From Acidobacteriaceae bacterium (GTDB lineage: Bacteria > Acidobacteriota > Terriglobia > Terriglobales > Acidobacteriaceae): a DNA stretch of 45,745 bases. The notes under the pieces were generated by a model. That model saw only the letters and a list, made by a program, of their open reading frames with translations. It was not told the DNA's origin and did no database searches. The position numbers were made by a program, and so were the translations under genes. Location of the stretch: contig JASHNS010000056.1 of assembly GCA_030041515.1 (NCBI GenBank), forward strand, positions 1 to 45,745, in the 5' to 3' direction. Positions 8,222 to 16,156 of the stretch are shown one piece after another (within the stretch, counting starts at the first letter, position 1; the number at the start of each line of letters is the position of its first letter).

Positions 8222-8827
8222 TTGTCCGCCTGCACGTACACTCGCGCTTATCTGTCGGAAGTCGCCTCTCTCGCCGTCCAGCTGGACGCCGAAGCCATCG
8301 ACCGCATGGTGAACGCTCTGGAGCGGTTGCGCGAGGGCGGTGGACGTCTGTTCTTTCTCGGCGTCGGCGGGGGCGCCGGACACGCTTCGCATGCGGTGAA
8401 CGATTTCCGGAAGATTGCCGGAATTGAATCGTACGCGCCCACGGACAACGTCTCCGAACTGACGGCGCGCATCAATGACGACGGATGGGATTCCTGCTAT
8501 GCGGCCTGGCTGCGCGGCAGCCATCTGAGCGGCCGCGATGCGGTGTTTGTTTTCTCCGTCGGCGGCGGAAGCGCGGAGCGCGGCATCAGCACCAACCTGG
8601 TAGCGAGCCTCGAACTGGCGCGCGATGCGGGCGCGTCGATCTTTGGCGTGGTGGGGCGCGACGGCGGCTGCACCGCGCGGCTGGCTGACGTGTGCGTGAT
8701 CGTGCCCACAATTTCCGCGGAGACGGTCACGCCTCATACGGAGGAGTTCCAGGCCGTGGTGTGGCACCTGCTGGTCTCGCATCCACGCCTGCGGCGCCAC
8801 TCGATGAAGTGGGAATCGGCGCAATGA
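8222..8827 (+). CDS. SIS-domain isomerase, sedoheptulose-7-phosphate isomerase-like
   Basis: 201-residue SIS phosphosugar isomerase related to GmhA, which converts sedoheptulose 7-phosphate to D-glycero-D-manno-heptose 7-phosphate. The sugar-phosphate loop GVGGGAGHASHAV and the second SIS loop FSVGGGSAERG are visible. The C-terminal TPHTEEFQAVVWH has His residues placed like the GmhA catalytic His. The start is TTG at 8222 with GGGAG 6 nt upstream. The stop overlaps the phosphatase start (ATGA), so the two are translationally coupled, which supports the GmhA role over other SIS enzymes. Confidence 0.82.
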   Translation: MSACTYTRAYLSEVASLAVQLDAEAIDRMVNALERLREGGGRLFFLGVGGGAGHASHAVNDFRKIAGIESYAPTDNVSELTARINDDGWDSCYAAWLRGSHLSGRDAVFVFSVGGGSAERGISTNLVASLELARDAGASIFGVVGRDGGCTARLADVCVIVPTISAETVTPHTEEFQAVVWHLLVSHPRLRRHSMKWESAQ

Positions 8828-9408
8828 CCCAGGCAGCGGTCTTTCTGGACCGCGATGGGGTTCTGAACGCGCTGGTTCCGAATCCCGATACGGGCCGTCT
8901 CGAGTCGCCACGGTGCCCCGGCGACTTCCTGCTCCTCGACGATGTTCTGCCGGCACTCGATCAACTGCAGAGCGCCGGCTACGCGCTCATTCTCGTTTCC
9001 AACCAGCCCAATTTCGCGCTGGGCAAATCGTCCCTGGAGACTCTGAACCAGATTCATCAGAAGCTGCTGACGGAGCTGCGCTGCGCAGGCATTCGCTTTG
9101 CGCGCTTTTGCTACTGCCTGCATCATCCCAAAGGCGTAATCCCTGGCTATTCCGGCCTGTGCGTTTGCCGTAAGCCGTCACCGTGGTTCCTGCTGCGGGC
9201 GCGCGACGAACTGGGTCTGTCGCTGGCGCATTCGTGGATGATCGGCGACCAGCCCACTGACATCCAGTGCGGTCGGGCGGCCGGCGTGCGGACGATCCGG
9301 ATCGCGGCGGCGCCCATGGCCGCCACCGCACCGAATGCAGTCGCCGGCCACACGGCCGCGCGACTCGCGGACGCGGCGAAGATCGTTCTCGCGCAGCGGG
9401 CGTATTAG
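8824..9408 (+). CDS. HAD-IIIA heptose bisphosphate phosphatase (GmhB-like)
   Basis: 194-residue HAD phosphatase. Motif I is FLDRDGVLN (nucleophile Asp near residue 9), motif II is LVSNQPN, and the late acidic motif is MIGDQPTDIQCG. The zinc-binding CYCLHHP...CVCRKP block typical of GmhB is present, which points to removal of the 7-phosphate from heptose 1,7-bisphosphate. It starts inside the stop of the isomerase gene. The other two enzymes needed for GDP-heptose are at 14331 and 15140. Confidence 0.87.
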   Translation: MTQAAVFLDRDGVLNALVPNPDTGRLESPRCPGDFLLLDDVLPALDQLQSAGYALILVSNQPNFALGKSSLETLNQIHQKLLTELRCAGIRFARFCYCLHHPKGVIPGYSGLCVCRKPSPWFLLRARDELGLSLAHSWMIGDQPTDIQCGRAAGVRTIRIAAAPMAATAPNAVAGHTAARLADAAKIVLAQRAY

Positions 9409-9530
9409 GGGCCTGCCGCTCGGAACAATAGATCGGCAGATTTCCGCCGGCGGCGTAAACTAAGGGGCGCAGGGATTCGTCGGAACGTTTTGAGAACCGA
9501 TTCCCAGGGGGAACCGGGGAGGTGAGGCCT

Positions 9531-10373
9531 ATGACTTCCCGCGTTCTGCTGGCCGGTAGTTGCTGCCCGGCCGCATCGATCCTGGCGCTGGCGCTTCTGT
9601 CGGGTTGCACAGCGGGCACGCCCATTGCGCCGTCCAGTCCGCCAGGCTCCGCATTGAATATCACCGGAAACTGGGAGCTGATTGCTGAGCCCGGCGGGGG
9701 GAATGCTTCCATTGCCGTGTACCTGACCTCGAATGCAGGGAAGGTGTCCGGTATGGCGTTTGGTCCGCCGGCTACGGACAACGTTTGTGTGGCCAATGGC
9801 TGCTGCGGAAGCCCGATCGGATTTTTCGACGAGCCATTGACCGGCACCGTCGATGCCGCCGGCAATCTGAAGCTGGGCACCGCGGTCGCCGGGGATCCGC
9901 TCTTCGCCATGACCGGCACCGTGAACGGGCAGGCCATCGCAAACGGCAACTTCACATTGAGTGGCGGCTCATGCGTCACCCAGGGACCCATAACCGGAAC
10001 CCAATATTTGCCACTCGACGGGACTTACTCCGGGACGCTCACCTCGCAAATGACCGGACAGACCTTTGCCGTTTCCGCCACGCTGATGCAAAGCAGCGGG
10101 CCGAACTCCGGTGGAGAACTGACCCTGACAGGGATGGCGAATATATCCGGCTACACATGCGTCGCATCCGGCGGCACGGCGGCCCTCAGCCTGAACGCCA
10201 CCTACGTGGGAGATTTTTTCAACGCCTCTCTGGCTCCGTCGGCGGGCGCAACGCTCTTCATGATGGGCGTTCTTTCCCCGACCGGAAAGACGCTGGCCGT
10301 CAACTACGGCTTCACCCGCGCCGGCAGCAGCTGCAATGGCGACGGGGGTACCGGCACACTCACGCTTCAATAG
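9531..10373 (+). CDS. putative lipoprotein of unknown function
   Basis: 280-residue exported protein with a clear lipobox, LLSGC (Cys26), after a hydrophobic signal segment, so it is likely lipid-anchored. The rest is Gly/Ser/Thr-rich and beta-rich (ITGNWELIAEPGG, GTVDAAGNLKLG) and carries several Cys residues that may form disulfides. I chose the ATG at 9531 because GGAGGTGA lies 5 nt upstream; the GTG at 9522 would overlap that site. Similar proteins are common in acidobacterial genomes but I know of no assigned function. It follows the heptose genes on the same strand. Confidence 0.72.
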   Translation: MTSRVLLAGSCCPAASILALALLSGCTAGTPIAPSSPPGSALNITGNWELIAEPGGGNASIAVYLTSNAGKVSGMAFGPPATDNVCVANGCCGSPIGFFDEPLTGTVDAAGNLKLGTAVAGDPLFAMTGTVNGQAIANGNFTLSGGSCVTQGPITGTQYLPLDGTYSGTLTSQMTGQTFAVSATLMQSSGPNSGGELTLTGMANISGYTCVASGGTAALSLNATYVGDFFNASLAPSAGATLFMMGVLSPTGKTLAVNYGFTRAGSSCNGDGGTGTLTLQ

Positions 10374-10394
10374 CCGACTGGTAGCCGCCTCAGG

Positions 10395-11126
10395 TCATGC
10401 CACCGCGGTCTCGATGCGGTAGGCGGCAGCCTGCGCGTCGCGGTAGAACATCTCCACGGTTTCCAGCGAGTAGGCAGCCAGATCCTTTCCGACCAGATCG
10501 AGCTTGCGGAGAATCTCCGGCGGGACGGTGATGATGTCGCAGCCGGCATCGTCGGCGTGGAAGATATTGAGCAACTCGCGCGGACTGGCCCACAGCAATT
10601 CCGCGCGTGGCCGGCCGCGCAGGCGCCGCTTCGCTTCCTTCATGATTGGGACCGGATCAATCCCGGTATCGGCAATGCGCCCTGCAAAGACGGAGACGAT
10701 GGCCGGAGTCTGCGGCGCCAGAGTTTCCGCCACACGCTGCACCTGGTCCAGTGTGAGGATCGCCGTGACGTTCAGCGTCACTCCGGCTTCACTCAGCCTG
10801 TGAATCAGCGGCCCGAGAAAGACCCCCGCACGATCGGTCACTGGGATCTTGACGTTCACATGGGCGCCCCAGGAAGCGATGGCGAGCGCCTGCCGCTCCA
10901 TCTCGTCCTCGCCGTGGGCGAAGACTTCGAACGAGATCGGCCGGTCCGGCACTGCGCGCAGCAGCTCGTGGGCAAATGTCTCGTAGTCGGTAACACCCGC
11001 TTTGCGCATCAGCGTGGGATTGGTTGTGAACCCACGCACCCAGGGCCTTGTGTGCATTTCCAGAATGCCGGCCAGGTCCGCGCCGTCGCTGAACAATTTC
11101 ACGCGCAGATCTTCCACCCGCCGCAT
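10395..11126 (-). CDS. transaldolase-family protein
   Basis: 243-residue class I aldolase of the transaldolase family. GFTTNPTLM (residues 32-40) is the family signature and Lys93 in VNVKIPVT is the predicted Schiff-base lysine. Transaldolase interconverts sedoheptulose 7-phosphate with other sugar phosphates, so in this locus it could tune the supply of the heptose precursor. This short type is often found in sugar-nucleotide clusters. ATG at 11126 with AAGGAG 8 nt upstream; the gene is 3 nt after the WecG-type gene on the same strand, so it is probably in one operon with it. Confidence 0.85.
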   Translation of the reverse strand: MRRVEDLRVKLFSDGADLAGILEMHTRPWVRGFTTNPTLMRKAGVTDYETFAHELLRAVPDRPISFEVFAHGEDEMERQALAIASWGAHVNVKIPVTDRAGVFLGPLIHRLSEAGVTLNVTAILTLDQVQRVAETLAPQTPAIVSVFAGRIADTGIDPVPIMKEAKRRLRGRPRAELLWASPRELLNIFHADDAGCDIITVPPEILRKLDLVGKDLAAYSLETVEMFYRDAQAAAYRIETAVA

Positions 11127-11129
11127 GAG

Positions 11130-12038
11130 TCAGTCTCCTTCATGGGCCGCAGGCTCCTGCGGCCCCGCGACTTCCACCATGCGCTGTGTAAGTCTCTCCA
11201 GAGCTTCCCGTGCCCACTGCCGCAGCACCAGCAGGATGAACTGCGAGTTGCCGACGAGATAGCGGCGCCCGAGCCGGCGCGGCTCACTGATCAGCCGGAA
11301 GAGCCATTCCAGCGCCATGCGCTGGATCCAGCGCGGCGCGCGGCGGCGCAGGCCCGCCTGGGTATCGAAGGCGGCCCCTACGGGCAGAATCGCTCCCACG
11401 CGCAGGCGGTTGCGATTCTCCTGCATCCAGATTTCCTGTTTCGGCGCCCCGAAGGCCACGCAGAGGAGATCCGGAGAACACCGCTCGATCTCGCGGAAAA
11501 TATGCGCCTGCTCTGCCGGATCGTTTTCAAATCCACGTGGCGGACAATACGTTCCGCAGATATTCAGCTGAGGATAGCGGAGACGCAGATTGAAGGCGGC
11601 CATGCGAGCCGCGCCGGGTAGGCCGCCCAGAAAGAAGACCCGGAAACCGTGATGCGCCGCCTCCGCGCACATGCGCTCCATCAGGTCGCCGCCGGTGACG
11701 CGCTCGGGAATCGGCGCGCCGAGAATGCGCGACGCCATCACCACGGAAACTCCGTCGGGAACGGCCAGGTCCGCCTTCTCCATCGCGTGGGCGAAGCGGG
11801 AGTTGCGCTCGGCCAGCGTGACCAGATGGGCGTTGGGCCCAACAATCGTCAGCGGCGGCAGCGCGCCGCGATGCAGCAGCGCCTCGGTGACCAGCACGGC
11901 CGCGTATTCCATGGAGATTCGGTCAACAGGCACGCGGCCCAGCACAAACCGCGGCGGACGCGGCAGCGTTTCCATAGCGCTTGATTCTCTGCTGGTTATT
12001 TCCTCTTCGGCCGGCGATACGGCTTCTTGTTCGATCAT
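11130..12038 (-). CDS. WecG/TagA/CpsF-family glycosyltransferase (GT26)
   Basis: About 302-residue GT26 enzyme of the type that adds N-acetylmannosamine or a related sugar to a lipid-linked acceptor at the inner membrane face. Conserved blocks are VGPNAHLV, PDGVSVVMASRILG, ERVTGGDL, FGAPKQEIWM and the C-terminal RRAPRWIQRMALEWLFRLISEPRRL. The start at 12038 overlaps the stop of the upstream GT2 gene (ATGA); an in-frame ATG at 12071 would lie inside that gene. The C-terminal basic/aromatic segment likely binds the membrane. Confidence 0.9.
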   Translation of the reverse strand: MIEQEAVSPAEEEITSRESSAMETLPRPPRFVLGRVPVDRISMEYAAVLVTEALLHRGALPPLTIVGPNAHLVTLAERNSRFAHAMEKADLAVPDGVSVVMASRILGAPIPERVTGGDLMERMCAEAAHHGFRVFFLGGLPGAARMAAFNLRLRYPQLNICGTYCPPRGFENDPAEQAHIFREIERCSPDLLCVAFGAPKQEIWMQENRNRLRVGAILPVGAAFDTQAGLRRRAPRWIQRMALEWLFRLISEPRRLGRRYLVGNSQFILLVLRQWAREALERLTQRMVEVAGPQEPAAHEGD

Positions 12039-13036
12039 CCCCAAAGCATTTCCTTCCTTTCCAAAAACCATTGCGGCGGCACGCCATTGGCGATGCCCGC
12101 GCGCCGAAACTCATCGCGGACGCGGCGCAGCACGTAGCCGGGCGACGCCCACACGGCCCGCGCCAGCGCGCACACCTCCGGCAACCTCTGGCCCGCGGCT
12201 CGCTCCATGTTCCAACGCCGCAGCCATTCCTTCGCACGCAGCGCGCGCGGCTGCAGGATCGAACTCAGGGTATCCGCCACGCGGTCCAGAGGCCGCGCAG
12301 ACAGCCTCCACAAATCTGACAGCAGCAGGTACTGCACATACAGTCCGGCCAGTTGCTGCTCCTCAGCGTGGCGCGTACTCACGCTCCCTGCATTCAGTCG
12401 AAATCCGACCAGCACCTCGGGAATGCACCAGAGATCCCAGCGCCGCGCCATGCGCCACCACAGGTCCGCATCCTCCGCGTGCAGGTCCATGCGGTAGCCG
12501 CCCACCGCTCGCGTTTTCGCGATGTTCAACGCCACCGTGGAGTGGCAGATGGAAAGCAGATACCCGCTTTCGACCGTCGCGCGTAACTCCTCGGGTGTTC
12601 CCTGTGAACAGCGGAAGCGGCCCGCGCAGCGCTCTCGCGGGTGGTAGTCCGCCAGCGAGTAAATCAGCCCGGCATCCGGATGTTGCGCGATGGCGTCGAG
12701 CAGCTTTTCCATGCGTTGCAGATAAGAAACATCGTCGGCGTCCTGGCGCACCAGCCACGGCGTGCGCGCTTCGCGAAGCATGCGGTTCAGCGTTGCGGTT
12801 ACGCCCATGCCCGGCTGCGTGAAAACGCGCAGCCGGGCATCGTGAACACCCCCGAGGTACTCGAGGCTTCCATCGGCTCCGCCATCCACGATGGCGAGGA
12901 TTTCGAAAGCTCCAAGAGTCTGATGCAAAAGACTTTCGATTGCCTCCGGCAGGAATGGCATGGCATTGCGCACCGGCATGCCGACGGTCAGCAGCGGCTG
13001 TATCTTCGTTCGGATTGCACTTTGGTAGATACCCAT
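12035..13036 (-). CDS. family 2 glycosyltransferase
   Basis: 333-residue GT2 enzyme. LLTVGMPVRNAMPFLPEAIESLL is the nucleotide-binding start, LVRQDADD is the metal-binding DxD region (about residues 95-102), and HAEDADLWWRMA is the ED/acceptor motif. It is the first gene of a three-gene minus-strand run with the WecG-type transferase and transaldolase, with a 4-nt overlap to the next gene. Donor and acceptor are unknown. Confidence 0.88.
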   Translation of the reverse strand: MGIYQSAIRTKIQPLLTVGMPVRNAMPFLPEAIESLLHQTLGAFEILAIVDGGADGSLEYLGGVHDARLRVFTQPGMGVTATLNRMLREARTPWLVRQDADDVSYLQRMEKLLDAIAQHPDAGLIYSLADYHPRERCAGRFRCSQGTPEELRATVESGYLLSICHSTVALNIAKTRAVGGYRMDLHAEDADLWWRMARRWDLWCIPEVLVGFRLNAGSVSTRHAEEQQLAGLYVQYLLLSDLWRLSARPLDRVADTLSSILQPRALRAKEWLRRWNMERAAGQRLPEVCALARAVWASPGYVLRRVRDEFRRAGIANGVPPQWFLERKEMLWG

Positions 13037-13375
13037 TCGTAACTTATCCCGCCGGTCCGTTTTTCCAGAAGCGCCCGTCGCTCACGCAGTTCCCCGCATG
13101 ACACATTCGCGGAGTCGTTCCTCAGAGAGCAAAGGCCATACCGGGCACGTATGAGTTATAGAGGCAACGTCAATATCTATCGCCGAAAGTCAAGCCGCTT
13201 TCGTTACGCAGGTCACTTCCCTGACTTAGGTAACTTCGTTTGTGCAGAAAGTGTTTGTCTTTTTCGAATTGATCTCGGCAGGATATTTCTTCGGGGCGCG
13301 GTTTCTGGTCGTTTATTCCCCTGCGCCCTTTGCTTCGCCTTCGGTTCTGATTCTTTTTGCCTGGGAGCGCCCTTC
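13037..13375. promoter_or_regulatory. AT-richer divergent promoter region
   Basis: About 340 bp between divergent sugar-transfer and epimerase genes and clearly less GC-rich than its surroundings, especially 13150-13330. It should carry promoters for both arms of the polysaccharide locus. The epimerase frame stays open back to an ATG at 13151, but the encoded residues do not look like this enzyme family. No consensus promoter could be fixed with confidence. Confidence 0.5.
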
Positions 13376-14353
13376 TTGCTATTGCGGGCCTGTAGCTATT
13401 TCGTTGTGGGAGGCGCCGGCTTTATCGGCAGCCATTTTGCGGACACCCTGCTGGCGTCGCCGCTGACCCGTCACCTCACGATCTTCGATAACTTCTCTTC
13501 CGGCCGCGAATGGCACTACGCGGCGCATCTCGCCGACCCGCGCCTGGCCGTCGTGCGGGCCGACGCCTGCGACGTAAACGCTTTGGCCGCAACCTTGGAG
13601 GGCCACGACTGGGTCATCCATCTGGCGTCGAACCCTGACATTGCCCGCGCCCTGGAGTCGCCGGAGATCGATTTCTATCGCGGAACGCTGCTCACCAACA
13701 ATGTGGTGGAGGCCATGAGGCGCGCGAATGTGCGACGGCTGATTTATGCCTCGGGCAGCGGCGTCTATGGCGACGCTGGAGAATCGGTGATCGCCGAGGA
13801 TTACACACCGATGGTGCCCGTTTCCACCTACGGCGCCAGCAAGCTGGCCGGAGAAGCGCTGATCGCCAGTTACTGCTCGATGTTCGGCCTGCACGCCTGC
13901 GCGTTTCGTTTTGGGAACGTGGTGGGCGCGCGCCAGACGCACGGCGTGGGCTTCGATTTTCTTCGCCGCCTGACGGAGAAGCCCACGCGCCTGCGCATTC
14001 TGGGCGACGGCCAGCAGTCAAAACCCTATATTCACGTCTCCGACGTCGTGGATGCCGTGCTTTGCGCCGCCAGGGAGGCTGTGGCTCCTTTTTCTGTATT
14101 CAACGTCGCGACCGACGACGCGGTCACCGTGACCGAAATCGCTGAGCTGGCTGTGGAGACCCTCGGGCTGGCTCGCAAACCGATCTTCGATTACACAGGC
14201 GGATCCCGGGGCTGGCGTGGCGATGTGCCGGTGGTTCGTCTTGATTCTTCGCGCATCCACTCGCTCGGCTGGTTCCCGAAACGGAACAGCCGCGAGGCAG
14301 TGCGCCATTCCCTTCTGGAGCTGTCTGCCGATGCCCGCACGTTCAGCGACTGA
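13376..14353 (+). CDS. NAD-dependent epimerase/dehydratase (SDR)
   Basis: About 325-residue extended SDR enzyme acting on a nucleotide sugar. The Rossmann motif GGAGFIGS lies near the N-terminus, with DNFSSGR as the cofactor-specificity loop, SGSGVYG containing the catalytic Ser/Thr position and YGASK as the YxxxK pair. The C-terminus matches UDP-glucose 4-epimerase-like enzymes. The TTG at 13376 is chosen because GGGAG lies 8 nt upstream and it directly precedes the Rossmann strand. The next two genes make GDP-heptose, so a GDP-heptose-modifying role is possible but a UDP-sugar 4-epimerase is equally open. Confidence 0.85.
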   Translation: MLLRACSYFVVGGAGFIGSHFADTLLASPLTRHLTIFDNFSSGREWHYAAHLADPRLAVVRADACDVNALAATLEGHDWVIHLASNPDIARALESPEIDFYRGTLLTNNVVEAMRRANVRRLIYASGSGVYGDAGESVIAEDYTPMVPVSTYGASKLAGEALIASYCSMFGLHACAFRFGNVVGARQTHGVGFDFLRRLTEKPTRLRILGDGQQSKPYIHVSDVVDAVLCAAREAVAPFSVFNVATDDAVTVTEIAELAVETLGLARKPIFDYTGGSRGWRGDVPVVRLDSSRIHSLGWFPKRNSREAVRHSLLELSADARTFSD

Positions 14354-15143
14354 CTGGCCCCCGCGCCTCGCGATCCTTGCCGGCGGCCTGGCCACGCGTC
14401 TGCGTCCACTCACCGCCGGCACGCCCAAGTCGCTGATTCCCGTGGTGGGTGAACCGTTCCTCGCCCATCAGTTGCGCCGCCTGCGCGGCCAGGGCCTGCG
14501 CGAGGTGGTCCTGTGCTGCGGTCATCTTGCCGACCAGATTGAGGCTTTTGCCGGCGACGGAAGCCGCTTCGGCCTGAAGGTGATCTACAGCCATGACGGC
14601 GATCAGCCCCTCGGGACCGGTGGCGCGATCCGCGCGGCCCTGCCACTGCTGGGGCGCCGATTTCTGGTGATGTATGGAGACAGCTGGCTCAGCGAGCCAA
14701 TACAGCCGGTGTGGAACGCTTTCGTCGCCTGCGGCAAGCCTGTGCTGATGACTCTCTTTCAGAACCGCAACCGCTGGGGCGCCAGCAACGTCGAGTTCCG
14801 CGGCGGACGCGTCGTTAGCTACAGCAAAGAAAATCCCACTGCGGCGATGCGCCACATTGACTACGGCATGGAAGCGATGGAGGCTTCGGTCCTCGAGTAT
14901 TGGATTCGCCAGTCCTTCGATCTCAGCGAGGTCTGGTCGGCGCTGGCGGACTACTCACTGCTGGCCGGATACGAAACCCGCGAGCGTTTCTACGAGATTG
15001 GTTCGCTCTTCGGCCTGCGCGAGACGGAGAGAGCGGTCGCTTCCAGCCTGGCCCGGGCAGGCGTTGCCGCCCGCAGCGCGAAGCGGCTCTGCCCGGGCTC
15101 TCCGCCCGGCTCGTTCGACGGACTGGAGGGGGCGCTGCTGTGA
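14331..15143 (+). CDS. sugar-1-phosphate nucleotidyltransferase (HddC-like)
   Basis: 270-residue nucleotidyltransferase. The signature LAGGLATRLRPLT...PKSLIPV binds the nucleotide, and the MYGDSWLS block holds the metal-binding Asp. It likely activates D-glycero-alpha-D-manno-heptose 1-phosphate to the GDP-sugar, because a heptose kinase follows directly and the isomerase/phosphatase pair lies 5 kb upstream. The ATG at 14331 lies inside the end of the epimerase gene (23-nt overlap) with TGGAG upstream. Nucleotide specificity (GDP or another NDP) is inference from context. Confidence 0.82.
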   Translation: MPARSATDWPPRLAILAGGLATRLRPLTAGTPKSLIPVVGEPFLAHQLRRLRGQGLREVVLCCGHLADQIEAFAGDGSRFGLKVIYSHDGDQPLGTGGAIRAALPLLGRRFLVMYGDSWLSEPIQPVWNAFVACGKPVLMTLFQNRNRWGASNVEFRGGRVVSYSKENPTAAMRHIDYGMEAMEASVLEYWIRQSFDLSEVWSALADYSLLAGYETRERFYEIGSLFGLRETERAVASSLARAGVAARSAKRLCPGSPPGSFDGLEGALL

Positions 15144-16129
15144 TCATGACTCGCACGCCGCTCCGCATCTCCATCGGCGGAGGCGGCACCGATCTGCCCT
15201 CGTACTACCGCGAACACGGTGGCGGCTTCGTCATCTCCGCCGCCATCAGCAAGTACGTGTACATCACGGTGAATCGCAGCTTCCTGCCCGGATATTTCCT
15301 GAAGTACTCGGAAACCGAGCACGCTGCTACCTGCGACGAAATCCGGCACCCGCTGATGCGTGAAGCCATCCGCATGCACCGTGCCGCGTCGCCGCTGGAA
15401 GTGGTTTCGGTGGCCGATGTTCCGGCCGGTACGGGTTTAGGTTCCTCGGGGACGTTTCTCGTCGGGTTGCTGCACGCGCTCTATGCGTGGCGACGGGAGC
15501 CGGTGACCGCGGAAGTGCTGGCACGCGAGGCGGTAGAGATCGAGATGAACCGCCTCGCGCAGCCGGTCGGCAAACAGGATCAGTACATTGCCGCTTATGG
15601 CGGCCTGCTCTGCCAGGAATATCTGCCCGACGGCGAGGTGCGCATCACTCCGCTGCACGTGAGCGACGAGGCCCTGCGAGAGCTACGCGACTCGCTGATG
15701 CTCTTCTTCCTTGGGCAAACCCGCAGCGCCAGCCGCCTGCTCGAGGAACAGAAGCGGCTGACGGAGGCGCGCGATCAGACGATGATCGACAGCCTGCACT
15801 TCGCCCGCTCGCTCGGCCTGCAGATCCGTGAAGCGCTGGAAGCGGGGCGCGTTTCCGACTTCGGGCCGCTGCTGCATGAGCACTGGCTGCGCAAGCGCGG
15901 CCGCTGCTGCCACATGAGCAGCTCCCGCGTGAATGAGCTCTATGAGCTCGCGCGCTCGCGCGGCGGCGCCACCGGCGGAAAGCTGGTGGGCGCGGGCGGC
16001 AGCGGATTCCTGCTCCTCCATACGCATGACCGGCACCGGCTGCGCGACACCATGCTCGAGGCCGGCCTGAGCGAGATGGATTTCAGATTCGATTTCGATG
16101 GATCGGTGGTGCTGCTCCGCAATGCATGA
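15140..16129 (+). CDS. GHMP kinase, D-glycero-D-manno-heptose 7-phosphate kinase-like
   Basis: 329-residue GHMP kinase resembling HddA, which phosphorylates heptose 7-phosphate at C1. The N-terminal TRTPLRISIGGGGTDLPSYY is characteristic, PAGTGLGSSGTFLVGLL is the ATP-binding motif 2, and GGKLVGAGGSGFLLL is the C-terminal motif 3. The GTG at 15140 overlaps the previous stop and has GGAGGG 9 nt upstream; the ATG at 15146 is the alternative. The tight coupling to the nucleotidyltransferase supports the heptose assignment. Confidence 0.87.
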   Translation: MIMTRTPLRISIGGGGTDLPSYYREHGGGFVISAAISKYVYITVNRSFLPGYFLKYSETEHAATCDEIRHPLMREAIRMHRAASPLEVVSVADVPAGTGLGSSGTFLVGLLHALYAWRREPVTAEVLAREAVEIEMNRLAQPVGKQDQYIAAYGGLLCQEYLPDGEVRITPLHVSDEALRELRDSLMLFFLGQTRSASRLLEEQKRLTEARDQTMIDSLHFARSLGLQIREALEAGRVSDFGPLLHEHWLRKRGRCCHMSSSRVNELYELARSRGGATGGKLVGAGGSGFLLLHTHDRHRLRDTMLEAGLSEMDFRFDFDGSVVLLRNA

Positions 16130-16156
16130 CCTGGCGCACTGTTCGGAGGCACGCGC

